Below, piece after piece: positions 6,780 through 10,567 of a stretch of DNA of 10,567 nucleotides (position 1 is the stretch's first letter; each line of letters starts with the position of its first letter). Location: assembly GCA_029777145.1 (NCBI GenBank), contig JAKOSS010000117.1:1-10567 (forward strand), written 5' to 3'. Below the pieces are notes generated by a model. That model did no database searches and had not been told where the DNA came from. It saw nothing but the letters and a program-made list of their open reading frames with translations. Source of the DNA: Acidobacteriota bacterium (GTDB taxonomy: Bacteria > Acidobacteriota > Blastocatellia > Pyrinomonadales > Pyrinomonadaceae). Both the position numbers and the translations under genes were made by a program.

Positions 6780-7700
6780 ATGAATTTTCGAGTAATTGCG
6801 GTCGTCCCATTGGCCCTGATATTGGCGGGAGCGTTCTTCATCAGCAAAATTGCGGTAACGGCGGAGGCGTCGTTGCTCGCCGCTGAAAAGATCGAAAAAC
6901 CGGTGCGCGTCATTGGCGAGCGCGTCTGCGGAACCGATGAAAGCCCGGCGAAGGTCGCGGCGATGGAAGAGGATTTCCGCGCGCGTCAGGCGGCTCGGGC
7001 CAAGAACGGACTGATGGCAGCCAACGTCATCGGTGGCACGATCAATGTCTACTGGCATGTGATCACGAACACTTCCGGCGCCGGCAACTTGAGCAGCGGG
7101 GCGATCAACAGCCAGATCAACGTCTTGAACAACGCCTATGCGTCGACCGGTTGGCAGTTCAACCTGGTTTCGACCAATGTCACGGCGAACAACTCGTGGT
7201 ACACGTGTTCGGGCGGAACATGCGAAACGCAGATGAAAAACGCGCTTCATCAGGGAACCGCTGACGATCTCAACATTTACTCGAACAACATGGGCGGCGG
7301 ACTTTTGGGTTGGGCGACATTTCCGTCGAGCTACAAACGCTCCCCGAAAATTGACGGAGTTGTGATCCTTTATTCCAGCCTTCCCGGAGGCAGTGCCGCC
7401 CCTTACAACGAAGGCGACACCGCAACTCATGAGGTCGGACACTGGATGGGGCTCTATCACACCTTCCAGGGCGGCTGCGCGAGGAAGGCGACCGGCGGTG
7501 ACGGCGTGTCGGATACGCCCGCGGAACAATCGCCGGCCTACGGTTGTCCTGCCGGCCGCGATTCTTGCGGATCGCTTGCCGGGCTCGATCCGATCGACAA
7601 CTTCATGGATTACACCGACGACGCCTGCATGGACAGGTTCACCGCCGGACAGGATTCACGCATGGACGCACAGTTCACGTCGTATCGCTACAACAAATAA
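6780..7700 (+). CDS. Secreted M43 (pappalysin-like) zinc metalloprotease
   Basis: A 306-residue exported metzincin protease. AGGAG (6769-6773) is 6 bases before the ATG at 6780; ATG 6777 is a near-equal alternative, while the frame extends back to 6717 without ribosome-site support. Residues 1-30 are a signal peptide (hydrophobic VIAVVPLALILAGAFF). A pro-region follows with RVCGTDE (C50), a conserved feature of M43 proteins and possibly a cysteine switch. The active site is H217-EVGHWMGLYH-227: three zinc-ligand histidines (217, 221, 227) and the catalytic E218. The Met-turn is NFMDYTDDACMDRFT (M276). Several cysteines between and after (WYTC, GGTCE, GGCAR, YGCPAG, DSCG, DACMD) suggest disulfides. 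The substrate is unknown; such enzymes usually cleave extracellular proteins. It is a single-gene unit between a divergent lipoprotein gene and its own terminator. Confidence 0.92.
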   Translation: MNFRVIAVVPLALILAGAFFISKIAVTAEASLLAAEKIEKPVRVIGERVCGTDESPAKVAAMEEDFRARQAARAKNGLMAANVIGGTINVYWHVITNTSGAGNLSSGAINSQINVLNNAYASTGWQFNLVSTNVTANNSWYTCSGGTCETQMKNALHQGTADDLNIYSNNMGGGLLGWATFPSSYKRSPKIDGVVILYSSLPGGSAAPYNEGDTATHEVGHWMGLYHTFQGGCARKATGGDGVSDTPAEQSPAYGCPAGRDSCGSLAGLDPIDNFMDYTDDACMDRFTAGQDSRMDAQFTSYRYNK

Positions 7701-7722
7701 CCGAAAAATCTGATTGATTTGC

Positions 7723-7757
7723 GGGGCTGTCTGAAAGATCAGGCAGCCTCTTTTTCT
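7723..7757 (+). terminator. Intrinsic terminator of the M43 protease, overlapping the esterase 3' end
   Basis: GGCTGTCTGA (7725-7734) pairs with TCAGGCAGCC (7739-7748) with one G-T pair. Two outer pairs extend the stem, the loop is AAGA, and the sequence continues TTTTTCTTT. The right arm and T-run are at the same time the last codons (EKEAA-stop) of the convergent esterase gene, so the two features share bases 7739-7757. No equivalent T-run follows on the - strand. Confidence 0.85.
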
Positions 7758-8413
7758 TTGAGCCAGGCGCGAATGTCGTCGCGCATCGGATCGACGATCT
7801 CGTGCTTCGATTCGTAGACTTCCGTCCTCAGTTTCGGAGCGAATTTCCTCAACCGTTCCGCGTAGGATTCATATTTCTCGAGCGGATAGAACTCGTCCTC
7901 GGTGTTGTAGAGATAGAAAACGTCGGCGTTCGTGACGCTGAATTTCTCGTTCGACTCAAGATCGCCGGGGACGCCGCCGCATACGCCGATGATCCCGCGC
8001 GCAGTTTCCGGATAGGTCAGCGCGAACCGAAAATTCAGGGCGCACGCCTGTGAGAAACCGTAGAGATAAACACGTTCCGGATCGACAATTCCTTCGTCGA
8101 TCAAGCTTCCGATCACGAATTGGAGAAACTCGTGATGAACCGCGACCGATTCGTCAGACCGATAGTCCGTGAGCCATCCGAATCCGACGCGATAACCATT
8201 CTCGGTCGGACGGAAATGCTGGTGCGGGCCCTGCACGGACGCGAGCACGAATCCGTCGGACGCAACCGCCTGTGCCTCGCGCATCATGTAGCGTTTGTGC
8301 GCTCCGTAGCCGTGTACGGCGAGCAGCAACGGCGCCGGCCCGGTCAAATCTTCCGGTACTTTGACGTCGTAGTAGAGATTGATCCTGGTCGGGAACTGCA
8401 GATCGGTTCGCAT
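7739..8413 (-). CDS. Alpha/beta hydrolase, carboxylesterase-like
   Basis: A 224-residue cytosolic esterase of the phospholipase/carboxylesterase or dienelactone-hydrolase type. LLLAVHGYGAHK (29-40) is the oxyanion-hole HG motif. The nucleophile elbow is YGFSQACAL with S121; its last position is Ala rather than the Gly of GxSxG. The acid is in YNTEDEFYP (D173 most likely) and the base in SKHEI (H204), so the full triad is present. There is no signal peptide. The natural substrate cannot be told from sequence. The ATG at 8413 lacks a clear ribosome site (CTAAACTTTTGCA precedes it). The 63-base gap to the divergent ligase gene must hold both promoters. The last codons double as the terminator of the convergent protease gene. 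Confidence 0.87.
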   Translation of the reverse strand: MRTDLQFPTRINLYYDVKVPEDLTGPAPLLLAVHGYGAHKRYMMREAQAVASDGFVLASVQGPHQHFRPTENGYRVGFGWLTDYRSDESVAVHHEFLQFVIGSLIDEGIVDPERVYLYGFSQACALNFRFALTYPETARGIIGVCGGVPGDLESNEKFSVTNADVFYLYNTEDEFYPLEKYESYAERLRKFAPKLRTEVYESKHEIVDPMRDDIRAWLKEKEAA

Positions 8414-8476
8414 TGCAAAAGTTTAGCGGAAACCGAATAGACAAGACACCTTCGATAACGGAAAATCTATGGCGTA

Positions 8477-10021
8477 ATGAACAGGTTAGTGTCGTGGATC
8501 GATAGTATCGCCGGGATCGAAGATCCGGGCCACGGCGTCCGCGTTTGGCTCGAACGCGCGGCATTCGTGTTCCTGATCCTGATGACGCTGAGCCTGCCGA
8601 TCTCGATCGCCGCCACGCAGACCGCATGGTTGACGGGAATGTTCATTTGGCTGATCCGGTTGAGCCTGAAACCTCGGGAGCGTTTCCGGCCGCGATCGAT
8701 CGACTATCTGCTCTGGGCGTTTTTCGGTTGGAGCGTTCTGTCGGCGGCGTTTTCGTATGCGCCCGATATTTCCTTCGACAAACTCCGCGTCGTTTCGCTC
8801 TTCCTGATCCTTTACTTCGCATATCACAACATTCGGACCGTTCGCGCCGCCAAGTTTCTTGCGGGAGCGCTGATCTTCGCTACGATGGCGCCGGTGCTCT
8901 GGACGCCGATCGAACGAGCCATCGGACGCGGAGTCCAGATCTACGATTTCGCGGGATCGCCGTTCGATCAGATCGGGATGGTGAACGGCGACACGATCCT
9001 TGCCGTAAACGGCCGAAAGGTATCAAATCTGAACGAGATCCGCGATGCGATCAATTTGTCGGAAGGCCAATTTCAGGCGAGGGTTTACCATATGGACTCG
9101 TACGGCGATGTCGAGATCCCGAAGGACCGCCTGAAGGATGCCGAATCCGCGGAATCCGCGCTGTCGGTCGGCCGCTGGCAGGTCGGGAGAACGTGGCGCG
9201 CCGCGGGATTCTACGGCCACTATACGACGTTTGCGGAAGTACTTCAGTTAGTGATGTCGTTGGCGTTCGGGATTCTTGCAAGCTTGATCTCGTTCAAGAT
9301 CTCAGGGAGCTCCGGCGACAAGAATCGGGGCTTTTTTTCGGTCCGGGTCTTTGGTTTGATCCTTGCGGCGATGATCATGGCACTTATCCTCACCGTGACC
9401 CGCGCTTCGCAACTGGCGTTCGTCGTTTCAGCGGCGGTCATCGTCTTTTCGGTCGGAAACAGGAAGATGCTGGTCGCGGCGTCCGCCATCGGATTGCCGC
9501 TGGCTCTCGTCGGGTTGTTTGTCCTCCAGCAAACACGCGGCGTAGGGTTCATCGATTCAACTGATAATTCGACGAGCTGGCGCGAAACGGTTTACCGTGA
9601 AGGTGTCGCGCTTTGGACCGCAACCCCACGGAACTTCGCGGTCGGCGTCGGCATGGACTCGATCAAACGGTACGCCAAGGATTGGCACCTCTTCGACGAC
9701 GGCCGACTGCCGATGGGACATTTTCATTCGACGCCGCTTCAGATCGCGGTCGAGCGCGGGCTTCCGGCGCTTCTGCTCTGGTTCGCGATCTGCTTCGTTT
9801 ACTGGCGGCGACTGTACGGATTCAAAAGCGACGATCCGGTCGATCGAGGAATCGTCATCGGAATTCTCGGCGGCGCGGTCGGATTCTTCGTCAGCGGTCT
9901 CGTCCACTACAATCTCGGCGATTCGGAAGTCGCGATGGTGTTCTTTTTTTTGATGGCGCTCGGTCTTGCTATAATCGCGAAAACGGACCACAACTCACTC
10001 AAAACCGAAGGTCCGTCTTGA
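8477..10021 (+). CDS. O-antigen ligase family membrane protein with inserted PDZ-like domain
   Basis: A 514-residue polytopic inner-membrane protein of the Wzy/WaaL (Wzy_C) superfamily, which transfers or polymerises lipid-linked glycans on the periplasmic side. There are hydrophobic segments around residues 28-55, 75-93, 98-115 and 122-143, then a long soluble loop, then more from ~255 on. TVTRASQLAFV (R309) matches the conserved arginine helix region. The large periplasmic loop ends in MGHFHSTPLQIAVERGLP (H415, H417), the family's signature. Residues ~152-215 (8930-9121) look like a PDZ domain: GSPFDQIGMVNGDTILAVNG then KVSNLNEIRDAI. That insert is not part of the usual family layout. A 9-base tandem repeat (GAATCCGCG twice, giving ESAESA) follows the insert. 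No ribosome site precedes the ATG, so a leaderless or weakly translated start is possible. No other glycan genes are adjacent. Confidence 0.87.
   Translation: MNRLVSWIDSIAGIEDPGHGVRVWLERAAFVFLILMTLSLPISIAATQTAWLTGMFIWLIRLSLKPRERFRPRSIDYLLWAFFGWSVLSAAFSYAPDISFDKLRVVSLFLILYFAYHNIRTVRAAKFLAGALIFATMAPVLWTPIERAIGRGVQIYDFAGSPFDQIGMVNGDTILAVNGRKVSNLNEIRDAINLSEGQFQARVYHMDSYGDVEIPKDRLKDAESAESALSVGRWQVGRTWRAAGFYGHYTTFAEVLQLVMSLAFGILASLISFKISGSSGDKNRGFFSVRVFGLILAAMIMALILTVTRASQLAFVVSAAVIVFSVGNRKMLVAASAIGLPLALVGLFVLQQTRGVGFIDSTDNSTSWRETVYREGVALWTATPRNFAVGVGMDSIKRYAKDWHLFDDGRLPMGHFHSTPLQIAVERGLPALLLWFAICFVYWRRLYGFKSDDPVDRGIVIGILGGAVGFFVSGLVHYNLGDSEVAMVFFFLMALGLAIIAKTDHNSLKTEGPS
9967..9975 (+). promoter_or_regulatory. 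Extended -10 promoter inside the ligase gene, for the four-helix-bundle gene
   Basis: TGCTATAAT is a perfect extended -10 element (TGn-TATAAT). A -35-like TTTTTG lies 17 bases upstream (9947-9952) but is poor. The ATA isoleucine codon in it (9971-9973) is the only in-frame ATA I found in the ligase gene, which suggests the hexamer is not just coding drift. The predicted start point, near 9982, is 63 bases before the four-helix-bundle ATG. Confidence 0.45.
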
Positions 10022-10032
10022 TTCCAAATCAA
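9983..10032 (+). promoter_or_regulatory. Two hairpins in the leader of the four-helix-bundle gene
   Basis: ACGGACC (9983-9989) and GGTCCGT (10010-10016) form a perfect 7-bp stem with a 20-base loop. TTGATT (10018-10023) and AATCAA (10027-10032) form a 6-bp stem with loop CCA, ending right before the AGGAG ribosome site. The first hairpin starts where transcription from TATAAT 9970-9975 would begin. They also cover the ligase stop codon. There is no T-run, so they are not a typical terminator. Confidence 0.35.
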
Positions 10033-10044
10033 AGGAGACCTCAT

Positions 10045-10401
10045 ATGACCAAGAGCATTTTGCAGGACAAGTCGTACAAATTTGCCCTGCGTATCGTCAA
10101 CCTCAGCCGATACTTAAGCGGTGAGAAGCATGAATTCGTACTGTCACGAAAACTACTCGATTCGGGGACCTCGATCGGGCTCTTCGTGGAAGAGGGAAGA
10201 CAAGGATTTGACCGGGAAGATTTTAGGCAGAAGTATTCGGTAGCCAACAAGGAAGCGTTCAAAACGAATTTCCTGCTGCGGCTGCTTCGTGACAGCGAGT
10301 ATCTGAGCAAAAAACAGACTGACTCAATGTTGTCTGATTGCGAGGAACTCCAAAAGATGCTGATCGCGACGTTGAAAACAACCGATCAGAACAAGCAATA
10401 A
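10045..10401 (+). CDS. Four-helix-bundle protein (23S rRNA intervening-sequence / S23 family)
   Basis: A 118-residue protein starting MTKSILQDKSYKFALRIVNL. AGGAG (10033-10037) is 7 bases before the ATG; the open frame continues further upstream but only as a shadow of the ligase gene. Family motifs are clear: YKFALRIVNLSRYL (helix 1), EFVLSRKLLDSGTSIGLFVEEGRQG (helix 2), FRQKYSVANKEAFKTNFLLRLLRDSEYL (helix 3) and DSMLSDCEELQKMLIATLKT (helix 4). Relatives are encoded in intervening sequences of some 23S rRNA genes, and as free-standing genes; the Avd accessory protein of diversity-generating retroelements has the same fold. The molecular role of free-standing members is unknown, though nucleic-acid binding is plausible from the basic surface residues. 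There is no rRNA and no reverse transcriptase in the window. Codon use is somewhat less GC-rich than in neighbours. It has its own apparent promoter and is followed by the tandem repeat. Confidence 0.9.
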   Translation: MTKSILQDKSYKFALRIVNLSRYLSGEKHEFVLSRKLLDSGTSIGLFVEEGRQGFDREDFRQKYSVANKEAFKTNFLLRLLRDSEYLSKKQTDSMLSDCEELQKMLIATLKTTDQNKQ

Positions 10402-10438
10402 GTGCGGCTGCCATTTGTCGGTTATCGTTTTCAGTTAA

Positions 10439-10485
10439 TTCGGAATAGGTGATAACTGATAACTAATAACGGATAGCGGTTATCA
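10439..10485 (+). repeat. Exact 47-base direct repeat, copy 1
   Basis: Identical to 10512-10558. Contains the three heptamers and the left arm of the 10-bp stem whose right arm is 10493-10502. Confidence 0.95.
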
Positions 10486-10511
10486 TTTTTCAGCTATCCG
10501 TTTTCAGCTAT

Positions 10512-10558
10512 TTCGGAATAGGTGATAACTGATAACTAATAACGGATAGCGGTTATCA
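10512..10558 (+). repeat. Exact 47-base direct repeat, copy 2
   Basis: Identical to 10439-10485. Its downstream hairpin partner lies beyond the window end. Confidence 0.95.
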
Positions 10559-10567
10559 GTTTTCAGC

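Larger units (their letters stand above)
10419..10567 (+). repeat. Hairpin-rich tandem repeat (73-bp unit), running off the window
   Basis: Bases 10439-10485 recur exactly at 10512-10558 (47 bases, offset 73), and similarity continues to the window end with one mismatch. A third, shorter copy of the GGTTATC-TTTTCAG segment starts at 10420, with 58 bases to the next one, because about 15 bases are missing there. Each unit holds three heptamers (TGATAAC, TGATAAC, TAATAAC; 10450-10470 and 10523-10543). These are followed by inverted partners: GTTATCA (10479-10485) and GCTATCCGTT (10493-10502), which pairs with AACGGATAGC (10468-10477). CTATT-TCGG-AATAG (10508-10521) is a further small hairpin. 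There is no open frame. The array begins 17 bases after the four-helix-bundle stop codon. Confidence 0.9.

Noticed and set aside
9613..10044. Upstream extension of the four-helix-bundle frame
   Set aside because: It overlaps the ligase gene in another frame, encodes Arg-rich shadow sequence, and the family begins at the ATG at 10045, which has AGGAG at the right distance.
10045..10401. Avd protein of a diversity-generating retroelement
   Set aside because: The fold is shared, but there is no reverse transcriptase, template repeat or variable repeat in the window; the sequence fits the S23-like group.
10419..10567. CRISPR array
   Set aside because: The repeated block is 47 bases or more, copies abut with no unique spacers, and no cas gene is present.

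Overview
The window is about 10.5 kb of a bacterial chromosome of moderately high GC. It is gene-dense and has the look of a Gram-negative with an outer envelope: a lipoprotein, several Sec-exported proteins and an O-antigen-ligase-like enzyme. The combination of a FecR/DUF6600 protein, a ChlI-like AAA ATPase, an M43 protease, a secreted DSRCP-motif protein and a free-standing four-helix-bundle (S23-like) gene suggests Acidobacteriota, perhaps Blastocatellia. That assignment is an inference from gene content and was not tested. No transposase, integrase, phage, CRISPR or tRNA/rRNA gene is visible.

Layout. 1-910 (+): 3' part of an NAD-type isocitrate dehydrogenase, followed by a degenerate stem-loop repeat. 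1039-1416 (+): small secreted protein of unknown function. A strong hairpin terminator at 1437-1466 lies between it and the convergent 1473-3593 (-) gene, which encodes a 706-residue FecR/DUF6600 exported protein with a proline-rich tail. 3793-5256 (+): ChlI/MoxR-type AAA+ ATPase without a visible VWA partner. 5512-5955 (+): four-helix membrane protein, whose last 16 bases overlap the convergent DUF1287 lipoprotein gene 5940-6584 (-). 6780-7700 (+): secreted M43 zinc metalloprotease, with a terminator that overlaps the last codons of the convergent esterase gene 7739-8413 (-). 8477-10021 (+): O-antigen ligase family membrane protein with what looks like a PDZ domain inserted in a periplasmic loop. 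10045-10401 (+): four-helix-bundle protein. 10419-10567: a tandem repeat of about 73 bp that runs off the window.

The genes do not form one pathway. Most are single transcription units in alternating orientation, with envelope and secreted functions over-represented. The most unusual part is the right end. The small four-helix-bundle gene appears to carry its own extended -10 promoter inside the end of the ligase gene and a leader with two hairpins. It is followed by a hairpin-rich tandem repeat that contains tandem stop codons in all three forward frames. A degenerate relative of the same repeat lies just after the isocitrate dehydrogenase gene at the other end of the window, so the repeat may be a dispersed family in this genome.
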